A stretch of 64,000 nucleotides of DNA. It comes from Argonema antarcticum A004/B2. GTDB taxonomy: Bacteria > Cyanobacteriota > Cyanobacteriia > Cyanobacteriales > Aerosakkonemataceae. The notes beneath the pieces were generated by a model. It worked only from the letters and a program-made list of their open reading frames with translations. It made no database searches and was not told the origin of the DNA. The stretch covers positions 82,473-146,472 of the forward strand of contig NZ_JAIQZN010000005.1 in NCBI RefSeq assembly GCF_023333585.1, given 5' to 3'. Below, one piece after another: positions 35,741-45,168 of the stretch. The position numbers and the translations under genes were made by a program. Position 1 is the stretch's first letter. The number at the start of each line of letters is the position of its first letter.

Positions 35741-35872
35741 CTAGGAAAGTCAAAAGTCAAAAGTCAAAAGTCAAAAGTCAAGAAAAAGGGGGAAAATTTC
35801 AAATTTTCGATTTAAAATTTGAAATTACCCAGTTACCAACCCCTTTTTTCTTTTGACTTTTGACTTTCCTAG
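35741..35872. terminator. Large inverted repeat between convergent genes
   Basis: CTAGGAAAGTCAAAAGTC at 35741 pairs with GACTTTTGACTTTCCTAG ending 35872. Inside are AAAAGTC heptamers (about five units), GAAAAAGGGG against CCCCTTTTTTC, and a second perfect hairpin AATTTCAAATTTT...AAAATTTGAAATT (about 35796-35825). Lies between the cysC and PSII S4 gene ends, so a two-way terminator is likely. Confidence 0.7.
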
Positions 35873-35876
35873 TTGC

Positions 35877-36656
35877 TTACATATAGCGAGTTAATTGAAC
35901 TCGGAAGCGGTCTTTTTTGGTAATAGCTACTTCGCCAACTTCGAGGCGTCCTTTGCCGCGAATGGCGATTAAGTCGCCTTGTTTAACTTGATAACTGGCA
36001 GAGGTAATATCTTTCCAATTGACTCGGACATCACCGCCATCGATTAAATCGACCATTTTGGTGCGGGACATCCCAAAACCGGCTGATGCGATCGCATCCA
36101 GTCGCAAAGATGCTTCTACTGTTGTTAATTCTTTCTTTTTCGGTTCTTTGAACTTCAGTTCGGTTAACTCAATCGGCTGAGTTTTCACAGGGACCGATCG
36201 CACTTGAGTCAAATGCTGTCCCAGATATTCTACCATTTCTGGAACGACAATCGCCTGAGCCCCTCGCTCTCCCAGCACAATCACGTCGCCGGTTTTTTCT
36301 CGCATAATCCCGCATCCCAACATGGAACCTAGAAAGTCACGGTGAGTGGCGGGATCGAACAGAAAGTTACCGGCAATTTCCAGGGCGGCGATATCTACCT
36401 GAGATTGGTCGAGAGGAAGTTCCGATCGCGCGATCGCAACTCGTTGCCTTTCCGCTTGCGGATAACCTCCCCAAGCCAACAGATGCACTTCTGTCAAGCG
36501 TGCGAACATCTGCTGAACCTCCGCCAATTCTGGTGGCGAAAGAAAATCTGTAAAGACAATTTCCCAGGTTTTGATAGCTTGTTCGGCTAAGTCAATTACC
36601 CGACGCGCAGTGTCTCGATTTTCGATTCCTTTTAAAAGTTCTTCCCTTGGCAACAT
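35877..36656 (-). CDS. Photosystem II S4 domain protein
   Basis: 259-residue protein of the PSII-S4 family (TIGR03069), a YlmH-like protein found in oxygenic phototrophs and linked by name to photosystem II. Residues 1-175 are YlmH-like; the S4 RNA-binding domain occupies about 180-250 (RLDAIASAGFGMSRTKMVDL, then GDVRVNWKDITSASYQVK). An RNA-binding role in translation is probable from the domain. Confidence 0.9.
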   Translation of the reverse strand: MLPREELLKGIENRDTARRVIDLAEQAIKTWEIVFTDFLSPPELAEVQQMFARLTEVHLLAWGGYPQAERQRVAIARSELPLDQSQVDIAALEIAGNFLFDPATHRDFLGSMLGCGIMREKTGDVIVLGERGAQAIVVPEMVEYLGQHLTQVRSVPVKTQPIELTELKFKEPKKKELTTVEASLRLDAIASAGFGMSRTKMVDLIDGGDVRVNWKDITSASYQVKQGDLIAIRGKGRLEVGEVAITKKDRFRVQLTRYM

Positions 36657-36663
36657 CGTTCGA

Positions 36664-36686
36664 TTTTAGATTTTAGATTTTAGATT
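36664..36686 (+). repeat. Heptamer tract TTTTAGA
   Basis: Three units of TTTTAGA, just upstream of the PSII S4 gene start. Part of the AAATCTAAAAT word class seen at several gene borders here. Confidence 0.8.
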
Positions 36687-36701
36687 GAGATTGGAAACAT
36701 T

Positions 36702-37211
36702 TTATCGATCGACGGCATAACCTTGAATAGTTTCAGGCTTAAATTGGCGGAGTATGCTAGTAGCTTGGCGTGTCAGAATTTCAGAACCACGAACGATAAT
36801 TATGTATTTACCAGCATTGAGACGATTGCGATAAGGTAAAGCATCATCGCTGCCAAACAATAAGCCCGTGCCACCACCAATAAAAATACTACCCATTAAT
36901 CCACCGATCGCACCCAGGAGGCCACCGATCAAATGATCGCCGATTTCACCCGCCCAGGCAAAGGTGTTTAAATTAGTTTGCAGGCTGAATGCCAGACCAG
37001 CGACAAAGCCAAACGGCACTAGCCAAAATCCCATTAGCTTAGCTTGGTTCTTAGCTTGCTCATTGGGATCGATCGGGCCGAACTCCTCAGCAGTTTTGTA
37101 CCCCCTGCCCACGATCGATACTTTATCCATCGGTAAGCCTTCTTTCTCTAGGGCAGAATAAGCTTCTTCTGCCTGAATGCGGTCTGCCAATACGGTAACT
37201 AGGTAATTCAT
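36702..37211 (-). CDS. General-stress-like membrane protein
   Basis: 169 residues from ATG 37211. Residues 1-50 (MNYLVTVLADRIQAEEAYSA) form a small alpha/beta fold like general stress protein 17M domains; residues 80-150 hold two Gly-rich hydrophobic segments (FGFVAGLAFSLQ; GGLLGAIGGLMGSIFIGGG). The longer frame to 37400 is rejected because this N-terminus is the family start. Role unknown. Confidence 0.65.
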   Translation of the reverse strand: MNYLVTVLADRIQAEEAYSALEKEGLPMDKVSIVGRGYKTAEEFGPIDPNEQAKNQAKLMGFWLVPFGFVAGLAFSLQTNLNTFAWAGEIGDHLIGGLLGAIGGLMGSIFIGGGTGLLFGSDDALPYRNRLNAGKYIIIVRGSEILTRQATSILRQFKPETIQGYAVDR

Positions 37212-37336
37212 AAATTCGATCGAGTCTTGTCGAAATACAGAGACAGCCCAATTAACAGAGTATTGTATTAATTGGCTAAAAACCAACAAAACAAAAGAAA
37301 TTAGGGGATCGATCCGATCGCGATCGCACATCTCAA

Positions 37337-37648
37337 CTAGAGAGATCGCAAGAAGAAAACTTTCTGAAGCGGTGACATCTTCATTGACTGCGATGCCCAA
37401 ACTGACCCCAATACCTCATTCCTAACATATTTAATGAAAACTTCAGCACCCGATGGCAACCGTCGCACCACTTTGCCGCTAGAATGACGTACTGTAGAGG
37501 TTTCAGATGGTGGTAAACTGGCCTGCACTGCATAAAACAGCCGACAGACTAATATACAAAGACACAAATCTCCATCTCTACTAGCAGTAACAAAAGTGCC
37601 TGCATTTCCCAAATTGTTGGCGGGACAGGTTTCCCCCTCTAAACTCAC
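37337..37648 (-). pseudogene. Possible remnant of a secreted SH3-like protein
   Basis: An open frame of 103 codons with a hydrophobic stretch (LCLCILVCRLFYAVQA, resembling a signal peptide) then SLPPSETSTVRHSSG and KVVRRLPSGAEVFI. The second part looks like a bacterial SH3 strand (xVRxxxGxVVxxLPxGAxV). The order before the hydrophobic part is unnatural and the end is not a domain end, so decay is likely. It fills most of the 446-base interval upstream of serA, which otherwise shows nothing. Confidence 0.25.
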
Positions 37649-37657
37649 TTACTCACC

Positions 37658-39238
37658 ATGTCAAAGGTTCTCGTCTCCGATTCAATAGACCAAGCTGGCA
37701 TCGACATCTTATCTCAGGTAGCCCAAGTTGATGTAAAAACGGGCTTGTCGCCAGAAGAATTAATCCGCATCATCCCAGAATACGACGCGCTGATGATCCG
37801 CTCTGAAACTCGCGTTACGAAGGCAGTAATCGAAGCTGGCACACAGCTGAAAATTATTGGACGAGCGGGTGTTGGCGTTGATAATGTGGATATACCTGCG
37901 GCAACTAGGCAGGGTATTGTCGTCGTCAACTCTCCAGAAGGCAACACAATTGCGGCGGCGGAACACGCACTTGCAATGATGCTATCCCTCTCCCGCTACA
38001 TCCCCGATGCCAACCAGTCGGTAAAAAACAACAAGTGGGATCGCAAGCGCTATATAGGCGCAGAAGTATACAAAAAAAACCTCGGCGTTGTCGGCTTGGG
38101 TAAAATTGGCTCCCACGTAGCCACCGTAGCACGGGCAATGGGCATGAAAGTAATGGCCTTTGACCCCTATCTCTCCAACGAACGGGCCGAACAGCTGGGC
38201 TGTCGCCTGGTAGAAATGGACTTGCTGTTGCGGGAAGCCGACTACATCACCCTGCATATGCCAAAAACGCCAGAAACCGCCCACCTAATCAACGCCGAAG
38301 CGCTGGCCAAAATGAAACCCACTGCCCGCATTATCAACTGCGCCAGAGGTGGAATAATTGACGAAGCGGCTTTGGCAGAGGCATTGCAACAAGGTAAAAT
38401 TGCTGGTGCAGCATTGGATGTCTTCGAGACAGAACCCCTGGGCGAATCACCCCTGCGCGATCTCGGTAAAGAAGTTGTCCTTACGCCCCACCTGGGAGCC
38501 TCCACAGCCGAAGCTCAGGTTAATGTCGCCATTGACGTTGCAGAGCAAATTCGCGATGTGCTGTTAGGTTTACCGGCAAGATCCGCCGTGAATATCCCCG
38601 GCTTGGCTCCAGACGTTGTGGAAAAGCTCAAACCATACATGGGACTGGCGGAAACTCTGGGTACCCTGGTGGGTCAGCTGGCTGGTGGAAGAGTGGAAAG
38701 TCTCAATGTTCGGATGCAGGGAGAATTGGCTACCAATGAAAGCCAACCGTTAGTGGTGGCATCCCTCAAAGGTCTGCTGTCTCAAGCTTTGCGAGAGCGG
38801 GTAAACTATGTGAATGCGGCTCTAGAAGCTAAAGAGCGGGGCATTCGCGTAATTGAAACGCGGGATGCCTCGATTCGAGACTATGCTGGTTCCCTACACT
38901 TAGAGGCGAAGGGGTCTTTAGGCGAACACTCGGTGACCGGCGCTTTGTTGGGCGATCGCGAAATTCGGATCACCGATATTGATGATTTCCCCATCAATGT
39001 GCCACCTTCTCAGCATATGCTGTTTACCGTGCATCGCGATATGCCAGGTATTATTGGCAAAATTGGTTCGCTATTGGGCAGTTTTAATGTCAATATTGCC
39101 AGTATGCAGGTAGGCCGCAAAATTGTGCGGGGCGATGCCGTGATGGTGCTGAATCTCGACGATCCCTTACCGGAAGGAATCTTAACCGAGATTCTCAAAG
39201 TTCCAGGTATTCGCGATGCCTACACGGTAACTTTATGA
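37658..39238 (+). CDS. serA: D-3-phosphoglycerate dehydrogenase
   Basis: Oxidises 3-phosphoglycerate to phosphohydroxypyruvate, first step of serine synthesis. 526 residues: substrate-binding domain (1-98 and 292-315), NAD domain with VVGLGKIGSHVA near 147, NCARGGIIDEAALAEAL near 227 and TPHLGASTAEAQ near 276 (His of the Glu-His pair), the intervening domain (320-450) and an ACT domain at the end (about 455-526). This is the long form with ACT regulation, allowing serine feedback. RBS not distinctive. Confidence 0.97.
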   Translation: MSKVLVSDSIDQAGIDILSQVAQVDVKTGLSPEELIRIIPEYDALMIRSETRVTKAVIEAGTQLKIIGRAGVGVDNVDIPAATRQGIVVVNSPEGNTIAAAEHALAMMLSLSRYIPDANQSVKNNKWDRKRYIGAEVYKKNLGVVGLGKIGSHVATVARAMGMKVMAFDPYLSNERAEQLGCRLVEMDLLLREADYITLHMPKTPETAHLINAEALAKMKPTARIINCARGGIIDEAALAEALQQGKIAGAALDVFETEPLGESPLRDLGKEVVLTPHLGASTAEAQVNVAIDVAEQIRDVLLGLPARSAVNIPGLAPDVVEKLKPYMGLAETLGTLVGQLAGGRVESLNVRMQGELATNESQPLVVASLKGLLSQALRERVNYVNAALEAKERGIRVIETRDASIRDYAGSLHLEAKGSLGEHSVTGALLGDREIRITDIDDFPINVPPSQHMLFTVHRDMPGIIGKIGSLLGSFNVNIASMQVGRKIVRGDAVMVLNLDDPLPEGILTEILKVPGIRDAYTVTL

Positions 39239-39241
39239 GTT

Positions 39242-39336
39242 CTGAGTGCTGAGTGCTGAGTGCTGAGTAAAGGCTTTGATAAGTGGGTTAGCAACAAGTA
39301 CTATAAGTTCTGAGTGCTGAGTGCTGAGTACTGAGT
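39242..39336 (+). repeat. Heptamer tracts TGCTGAG
   Basis: Two clusters (39242-39268 and 39309-39336) of GAGTGCT/TGCTGAG units flank a 40-base spacer between serA and prmA. Typical STRR-type DNA. Confidence 0.85.
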
Positions 39337-39383
39337 CTGGTCTTTCTACTCAGCACGGCTTCCGTTGCACTCAGGACTAAAAT

Positions 39384-40280
39384 ATGGCAAACAGCTGGTG
39401 GGAACTGCAAATTCTCTGCGACCAAGACCTAGAGGATTCTGTATTCTGGCGATTAGAAAAATTTGGCTGTCGGGGAACTGCCAGTGAGATGAAGGGTCAT
39501 GCTTGCTTGGTTAGAGGCTATATGCCGCAAGAACAGGCGCAGCTTTTAGATTTGGCGGCGCTGTCCTTGTGGTTGCACCAGGATGCGCTGGTTTTGGGTA
39601 TGCCGGTGCCAGCGATGAAATGGCATCTCATTGATGAGGAAGATTGGGCGAGTAGCTGGAAGGCACATTGGCAACCCCAAGAGGTTGGCGATCGCTTTTT
39701 GATTTACCCCGCATGGTTACCTGTACCAGCAGACTCGGAACGAATCATTTTGCGCCTCGATCCGGGTCTTGCTTTTGGGACGGGGACTCACGCCACTACC
39801 CAGCTTTGTCTGGAATCGTTGGAAATGCGGCTTGGTTTTGAGGAAACTAAGGCTGTAGTGGCGGATATTGGTTGCGGTTCGGGAATTTTATCTTTGGGGG
39901 CGGTGTTGCTGGGGGCCCAAAAGGTTTATGCGATCGATACCGATCCCCTGGCGGTGCGTTCTGCACGCAGCAATCGCACCCTCAACCGGATTGCTTCTGG
40001 GCGTTTAATTGTGGAACAAGGCAGTGTCGATCGCCTAATCCAGCGGCTTGATGGCCCTGTCGATGGCATTGTCTGCAATATCCTGGCTGAGACGATCATC
40101 GACTTGACACCGCAGATGAATGCGATCGTCAAACCCACCACTTGGGCCATTCTCAGCGGTATTTTGTTAGACCAAACTAAACCAGTTGCCGATGTTCTGG
40201 AGCAAAACGGTTGGGTGATTGCCACTCTTTGGCGTCGCCAAGACTGGTGTTGTTTTAATATCCGGCGTGGCTATAATTAA
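39384..40280 (+). CDS. prmA: Ribosomal protein L11 methyltransferase
   Basis: Trimethylates lysines of L11 using S-adenosylmethionine. The 298-residue protein has an N-terminal L11-binding half (residues 1-95) with [12 protein letters not shown] near 90, then [17 protein letters not shown] near 129 and [20 protein letters not shown] near 160, the SAM-binding motif [14 protein letters not shown] near 232 is the NPPY-equivalent region of PrmA. 145 bases after serA on the same strand. Confidence 0.95.
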   Translation: MANSWWELQILCDQDLEDSVFWRLEKFGCRGTASEMKGHACLVRGYMPQEQAQLLDLAALSLWLHQDALVLGMPVPAMKWHLIDEEDWASSWKAHWQPQEVGDRFLIYPAWLPVPADSERIILRLDPGLAFGTGTHATTQLCLESLEMRLGFEETKAVVADIGCGSGILSLGAVLLGAQKVYAIDTDPLAVRSARSNRTLNRIASGRLIVEQGSVDRLIQRLDGPVDGIVCNILAETIIDLTPQMNAIVKPTTWAILSGILLDQTKPVADVLEQNGWVIATLWRRQDWCCFNIRRGYN

Positions 40281-40285
40281 GGTTT

Positions 40286-40840
40286 TTAGCGAAATAAAAA
40301 ATAGACGTAAATAAGATCGATCGCGATCGCTAAACCTTTACCAATCCAAGATTGGATTAGATTGAAAACAGGAAACGACGCTAGCAGCACTAACGATATT
40401 TCAACAACAGAAAAAATCCCACCGTAATGCTGCCGATCCCAATAAGAAATGGGACTGATAAACCGATAGTTGCTTAAGGGGAAAAAGTGCCGATGGGCGT
40501 CATCGTTGTGAACTGGTAAGTCGAGAAGAGAATGCAGCACCATGCTGATGCAGAGGATTTGCACATTTTTCCATCCCAATTTATAAGCGATAACGCATCC
40601 CAACAAAGCCAAAGGTATCGAATGAAAGGTAGCGACAATATTTTGCCAAAAAGGTTCGTAGTAAGTTTCTGACCAGATTTGGCGTTCCGGGAGACGCGCA
40701 ATAAGTTTCGCCCATCCGTATAAAACAAATATTGGTATGTCAGGTAGAATTGCACCAATGAAAATGGGAAGATTGGCTTGTGGCTGCGTCTGTCTGCCTA
40801 AAAAGAAAAGATTAAGAATGGCGTGGCTGGGTGTGTTCAT
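40286..40840 (-). CDS. Membrane-bound metal-dependent hydrolase-like (YdjM-type) protein
   Basis: 184 residues starting MNTPSHAILNLFFLG, with AILPDIPIFVLYG and VLHSLLDLPVHNDDAHRHFFP: the His/Asp layout (SHxxxN, DxP, HxxxDxxxHxxDxxHHxxFP) of the YdjM/DUF457 integral membrane hydrolase-like family. Several hydrophobic helices (75-95, 100-115, 145-182). Its ATG overlaps the prohibitin gene stop by four bases, indicating translational coupling. Confidence 0.7.
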   Translation of the reverse strand: MNTPSHAILNLFFLGRQTQPQANLPIFIGAILPDIPIFVLYGWAKLIARLPERQIWSETYYEPFWQNIVATFHSIPLALLGCVIAYKLGWKNVQILCISMVLHSLLDLPVHNDDAHRHFFPLSNYRFISPISYWDRQHYGGIFSVVEISLVLLASFPVFNLIQSWIGKGLAIAIDLIYVYFLFR

Positions 40841-41655
40841 TGCCGATCTTGAGGAGGTAAATCACTTGGCCTAATATTAATAAAAGGCAATGCGCCATTA
40901 CCACCCAAAACTGTGGGAAAATGACCGTCCCATTTGTCGATCGCTTGCTTTTGCAAAATCTCCTGCGTTAAATTTTCCCGCAGCAATCTCTGTGCTTCAG
41001 CTTGTCCTTTAGCTCGGTTAATTTCTGCCTGTGCTTCTTGGGTAGCTTTTAGAGTCACGAACTCTGCCCGTTTGGCGTCCTGTTCCGCTATTTGTTTAGC
41101 TTCAACTGCCTCGCTAAATCGCTGGGAAAAGCGGATATTAACCAGAGAAATATCATCAACTGCAACGTTATAGTGTGCCAGTCGAGATTTCAATAAATCG
41201 TCAATACCTGCTTTTACTTCTCCCCGTCTGGTGATAATTTGTTCGGCAGTATATAAAGCCATTACTGCTTTAAGAACTTCTTCAATTGCTGGGTTAATAA
41301 TCCGTTCGACGACCTCGAACTCGTCGCCAATCTGCTGAAAAACCGTATTGGCTTTGTCTGGAATTATATGCCAGTTCAGCGCCACGTCAGTGAAGACATC
41401 CTGAAGATCTTTGGAAGCGGCTTGAGCGGGAATTTGGTGCTTTTGTACCCGGACACTGAGGGTTTTTACAGTATTGACAATTGGCAAAATTGGGTGTATG
41501 CCTTCTGACAAAACTTGCTCTTGGACTTGACCAAACTGCATCACCACGCCGCGTTGTCCAGCGTTGACAATTACGAAGGGTTTGAAAGCGATCGCAACCA
41601 GCAACAGCAATATTGCTATTCCCGCTGCGATGTAAGAGGTATTGGTAGATTTCAT
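40837..41655 (-). CDS. Prohibitin-family protein (SPFH)
   Basis: 272 residues: N-terminal membrane helix at about residues 8-28, SPFH domain (30-200) with VNAGQRGVVMQFGQVQ and EGIHPILPIVNTV, then the prohibitin coiled coil (RAKGQAEAQRLLRENLT near 222) and WDGHFPTVLGGNGALPFIN near the end. Prohibitins form membrane-bound ring oligomers that act as chaperone scaffolds for proteases. Located in an operon-like order with a deleted copy upstream and a hydrolase-like gene downstream. Confidence 0.93.
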   Translation of the reverse strand: MKSTNTSYIAAGIAILLLLVAIAFKPFVIVNAGQRGVVMQFGQVQEQVLSEGIHPILPIVNTVKTLSVRVQKHQIPAQAASKDLQDVFTDVALNWHIIPDKANTVFQQIGDEFEVVERIINPAIEEVLKAVMALYTAEQIITRRGEVKAGIDDLLKSRLAHYNVAVDDISLVNIRFSQRFSEAVEAKQIAEQDAKRAEFVTLKATQEAQAEINRAKGQAEAQRLLRENLTQEILQKQAIDKWDGHFPTVLGGNGALPFINIRPSDLPPQDRQ

Positions 41656-42012
41656 TTATTTTGTTGAGTAGGCAAGTTGGCAGGACTAACATTAATAAAT
41701 GGTAACGCACCATTGCCACTCATCACAGTGGGGAATTTGCCATCCCATTTTTCTATGGCGTGCTTTTGCAGGATTTGAGGCGTTAAATTTTCCCGCAGCA
41801 ATCTTTGTGCTTCAGCTTGGCATAATCGGATGTATGCCCTCGTCCAAAACGGTATTTTCGACTTTGCCGAAGTGCATGACAACGCCGCGTTCTCCAGCAT
41901 TGACAATGACAAAGGGGCGCAAGATAATGGCTCCGAGTAATACAGCTATACCGCCTGAAATCTTAAAAGCAACACGAAGAGAATTGGGGGTTTGCGTTCT
42001 AAGGTTCTGCAT
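41652..42012 (-). pseudogene. Prohibitin-family gene with a large internal deletion
   Basis: The N-terminal 66 codons (IILRPFVIVNAGERGVVMHF then EGIHPIMPS, stop) and the C-terminal codons in the next frame (QAEAQRLLRENLTPQILQKH to SPANLPTQQNK) both match the neighbouring prohibitin. The junction at about 41812-41825 joins EGIHPIMP directly to QAEAQRL, dropping the middle 150 or so residues and shifting the frame, so no full product can form. It lies 3 bases from the intact gene, so this was a tandem duplicate that has decayed. Confidence 0.85.
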
Positions 42013-42112
42013 AGTTTAATGGGGAGAAGATTTTTGTTTGTAAGTTTTGTAATTTTTAGGCAGTGAACAGTATATCAAGCAACAGACTTGTGGAGAGGGT
42101 ATTGCTAATGGC

Positions 42113-43696
42113 TCAACCGCCACCACCATCTCCACCACCGCCACCGCCACCACCGCCGCCACCACCACCGCCGCCGCCACCGCCGTCACCACCGCCACCA
42201 CCACCGTCACTGCTGCTACTAAGAATAGGGATGATTCGTTCCATCTGCTTTTGATAAGAACAAGAGCGACAGTCGCAAGTAATCAAGCCCTTCCCTTCTC
42301 GCGCATACGTAGGAGCTTCCACAACTTGGTCTAACTTGTAGATTGTCAATTCCTGACAGGTAGGACAGAGCTTGTCAGGATCTGAAGTCATCACATAAGC
42401 CCGTAAATGAACTTGTCCTGAAATTTGCCCCGGATTGCAGTTCGGGCATCGCCATCCCTCAAATTTGATATTTTTAAGATTTTGTGCAACTTGCTGATGA
42501 TGACTAAGATGAGCTATGAGCGATGTGGAGTTTAGTTGTTTTAAAGGCATTTGGCAATCCGCACAGTGTAGGGGAAGGATTGACTGCCTTTCATCATTAT
42601 CTTTAGGTAAAATTGCTTTGGCTAATCGGGACGCTGGGATATAAGCAATCAACCCGGCAACCACTCCGATCGGTAACTTGATTCCTTCTGCCATCCCAAG
42701 CGTGATTAAAATTAGGGTGCCGCACCCAAACCAACAAGAACTCCAAATCATGGAGGCTAACTGCATCCGTTCATAACGTTCATAATTGTATATGATATCT
42801 TTCTCAAAGATATTCCGGTTATGATGGTAGGCAATAAAATAGCTTATAAATCCTGCAATGAATGATGAACTAACTCCTCCAGAAACTAGCAAAGCAATTG
42901 TGAATGTTGAGCTAAAAAACCATAAGCCTAGAGAATTTCGGATTTCTTTATCATGATCGTCTAAAGCCAGTATTCGCAGCATCGGGGAATCTTTGGAAAG
43001 TTTGATAAAGACTGGACGACGCGATCGCGCAATTCCCAGACCAGCAAAAATTGCCACTACCGCACCACATCCGGCAAATATCCAGATGTAAGTAGGTCTA
43101 TTGAGAGACCAGGAAATGTACTCCTGCCCAGTAGTAGGAATGAGATTATTTGTGTGAGGGCTTGGATGTGGTTTGTAAGTCTGCAAAACCTTAATAATTT
43201 CTTGCGTTCCTGTGAGCATTGCGCCGTTAAAATTACCCTGATTAACGCGGGGTCTGATCTCTCCTTTGATCAGGCTAATTACCCGATCGTTAGGAAAAAT
43301 TTCCACAATGCCCCAACCTGTGACAATTTCAATGCGATCGTCACCTTTGGAATATAAAAGCAAAACCCCATTATCTAGACCTTTTTTGCCAATTGTCCAG
43401 TATTTAAACCAAGCCAGTGCAAATTCCCTGGGAGAACTGTAAGGTGACGTTTCTGGTACAGTTATAAGCATTATTTCACAGCTATTTTGCGCTTCTAGCT
43501 GTGAAATCGAGCGATTGATTTCTGCTTCAGTTGCAGGACTGAGAATGTCGATCGTATCTGTCACCCAGCCATTTGGCCTTGGGCCGCGTACTTCCTGTAC
43601 GGTGATGGCTTTACTTGGGATGGGGAAGCTAGCGATCGCTAAACTCAGAAAACCGACACAAAGGGTTTGATGGATAGCAAGGACAAGAAATTTCAC
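42113..43696 (-). CDS. TPM-domain membrane protein with polyglycine tail
   Basis: 527 residues. Signal peptide 1-30; TPM domain about 40-170 (GWVTDTIDILSPATEAEI, GKKGLDNGVLLLYSKGDDRI, RVNQGNFNGAM), membrane helices about 200-225 and 265-350, then Cys-rich pairs (CADC, CPNC, CPTC, CDCRSC: probable zinc ribbons) and finally about 35 residues that are almost all Gly with rare Asp. TPM proteins are periplasmic-facing and have been tied to photosystem II repair in plants and to phosphatase activity. Polyglycine arises from GGT/GGC codon expansion at about 42117-42210 and may be strand-slippage prone. Confidence 0.85.
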   Translation of the reverse strand: MKFLVLAIHQTLCVGFLSLAIASFPIPSKAITVQEVRGPRPNGWVTDTIDILSPATEAEINRSISQLEAQNSCEIMLITVPETSPYSSPREFALAWFKYWTIGKKGLDNGVLLLYSKGDDRIEIVTGWGIVEIFPNDRVISLIKGEIRPRVNQGNFNGAMLTGTQEIIKVLQTYKPHPSPHTNNLIPTTGQEYISWSLNRPTYIWIFAGCGAVVAIFAGLGIARSRRPVFIKLSKDSPMLRILALDDHDKEIRNSLGLWFFSSTFTIALLVSGGVSSSFIAGFISYFIAYHHNRNIFEKDIIYNYERYERMQLASMIWSSCWFGCGTLILITLGMAEGIKLPIGVVAGLIAYIPASRLAKAILPKDNDERQSILPLHCADCQMPLKQLNSTSLIAHLSHHQQVAQNLKNIKFEGWRCPNCNPGQISGQVHLRAYVMTSDPDKLCPTCQELTIYKLDQVVEAPTYAREGKGLITCDCRSCSYQKQMERIIPILSSSSDGGGGGGDGGGGGGGGGGGGGGGGGGDGGGG

Positions 43697-43861
43697 TGTG
43701 ATTTCATCCTTTTTGGTCTTACAAAGTTGGTGCGGCTCAGCTGATTAACTGCCTTCTACTTCTTTACAATCTTTGATTTGCCCTAATTGCACCAGATCAG
43801 CTTAAGATCGGTAAAACTAAGGTTTGTAGTTGATCTTGACAAGCACAAAATCTCGGTATAT

Positions 43862-45157
43862 ATGACCACGCTCAGAGCTTCTAAGCAGGGACTCACCAAA
43901 ATTAAGCAAGCCAGAGAGAAAAAAGGGTGGCCTGTAGCCGATCGCAACTGGCTAGAAGCAGCGAGTCTGTGTCTGGGAGTGAATTGGGAAAAAACTGGTT
44001 ATCTAGCTGAGGGGATTTCAGAAGGAACTTGGAGTCGTTTCTTAGCAGGGAAGCGATCGATCAATGCCAGTGCTTTCCAGGCTTACAGCGCGGTTCTGGG
44101 ACTGAACTGGGAAGAAGTGGTTAATGGCATTCAAGGCCAAGATTGGGGCGATGCACCGGATTTGCCCAGTTTTTATGGACGCGCAGAAGAACTAGCGAAG
44201 CTAAAGCAATGGATTGTCAAAGATAAGTGCCGCTTGGTGGCTATCCTGGGCATGGGGGGAATTGGCAAAACGGCTTTAGCTGTACGCAGTGCAGAAGATA
44301 TCCAGAATGAGTTTAAGTACCTGATTTGGCGAAGTCTCCGCGCTTCTCCACCTGTTGAAGAGGTTCTGGCTGACCTGATTCGATTCTTTTCCAACGACAA
44401 AAAAACTGCTTTAACAGACAACACCGACAAAATGGTCAAGCAATTAATTGATTACCTCCGACAACATCGGTGTCTAGTTGTACTGGATGAAATGGAGGCA
44501 ATTTTGAGCAGCGGCAAACTGGCTGGACACTATCGAGAAGGATATCAGGATTATAGTAAGTTGCTCAGAGAAGTAGGCGAAGTAAAACATAACAGTTGCT
44601 TCGTGCTGACTAGCTGGGAAAACCCCAAAATAATGGCATCATTAGCAGAAAAAACCAAATTCGTTCAATACTTAAAACTGACGGGTTTGAAGGATATCGA
44701 TGCACAGGAAATTTTGACTGAAAAAGGTTTGTCCGATCGGGAGACTTGGGGAACCTTAAATCAACTATACGGCGGGAATCCCTTATCGTTAAAAATAGTT
44801 TCTATAACTATCAAAGATTTTTTTAATGGCAGTGTCGCCAAATTTCTCGAAGCAGGTACGATAGTCATCGGCGATATTAGTGAAGTTTTAGATCGGCAGT
44901 TCGATCGCCTGACAGATTTAGAAAAACAGATCGTGCGCCAGCTAGCCACTAACGTTACTCCGAAGTCGCTGCCTCAATTAGCAGAAATTCTCTCGCCACC
45001 CGGAGCGAAATCCGAACTAATCGAAGCTTTAGAATCCTTGGAACGGCGCTCATTAATTGAAAAAATTACAGGAGGCAGTGAAGTTATGTTCACTCTACAG
45101 CCTGTAGTTATGAAGTACATTCAGAAAGTGTCGAAAATATCTTCGCTCCACCTTTAG
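43862..45157 (+). CDS. NB-ARC (STAND) ATPase without C-terminal repeats
   Basis: 431 residues from ATG 43862. The N-terminal 90 residues form the small helical module that commonly precedes NB-ARC in cyanobacteria (EGTWSRFLAGKRSINASAF). The NB-ARC domain has AILGMGGIGKTALA (P-loop) near 128, RCLVVLDEME (Walker B) near 203, and LYGGNPLSLKIV (GLPL-type) near 302, ending with a winged-helix (SLPQLAEILSPPGAK). Most proteins with this N-terminus continue into WD40 repeats; this one stops after the ARC region. The downstream kinase gene starts 11 bases later, and its RBS (AGGGTG) overlaps this gene's stop, so the two are coupled. Confidence 0.85.
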   Translation: MTTLRASKQGLTKIKQAREKKGWPVADRNWLEAASLCLGVNWEKTGYLAEGISEGTWSRFLAGKRSINASAFQAYSAVLGLNWEEVVNGIQGQDWGDAPDLPSFYGRAEELAKLKQWIVKDKCRLVAILGMGGIGKTALAVRSAEDIQNEFKYLIWRSLRASPPVEEVLADLIRFFSNDKKTALTDNTDKMVKQLIDYLRQHRCLVVLDEMEAILSSGKLAGHYREGYQDYSKLLREVGEVKHNSCFVLTSWENPKIMASLAEKTKFVQYLKLTGLKDIDAQEILTEKGLSDRETWGTLNQLYGGNPLSLKIVSITIKDFFNGSVAKFLEAGTIVIGDISEVLDRQFDRLTDLEKQIVRQLATNVTPKSLPQLAEILSPPGAKSELIEALESLERRSLIEKITGGSEVMFTLQPVVMKYIQKVSKISSLHL

Positions 45158-45168
45158 GGTGCAAATTT

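Noticed and set aside
36702..37400. Longer 232-aa version of the stress-protein gene
   Set aside because: Family-like N-terminus is MNYLVTVLADRIQAEEA at 37211; the extra 63 codons are not conserved-looking.
42063..42254. Proline-rich 63-aa plus-strand ORF
   Set aside because: Reverse complement of the polyglycine codons; pure shadow.
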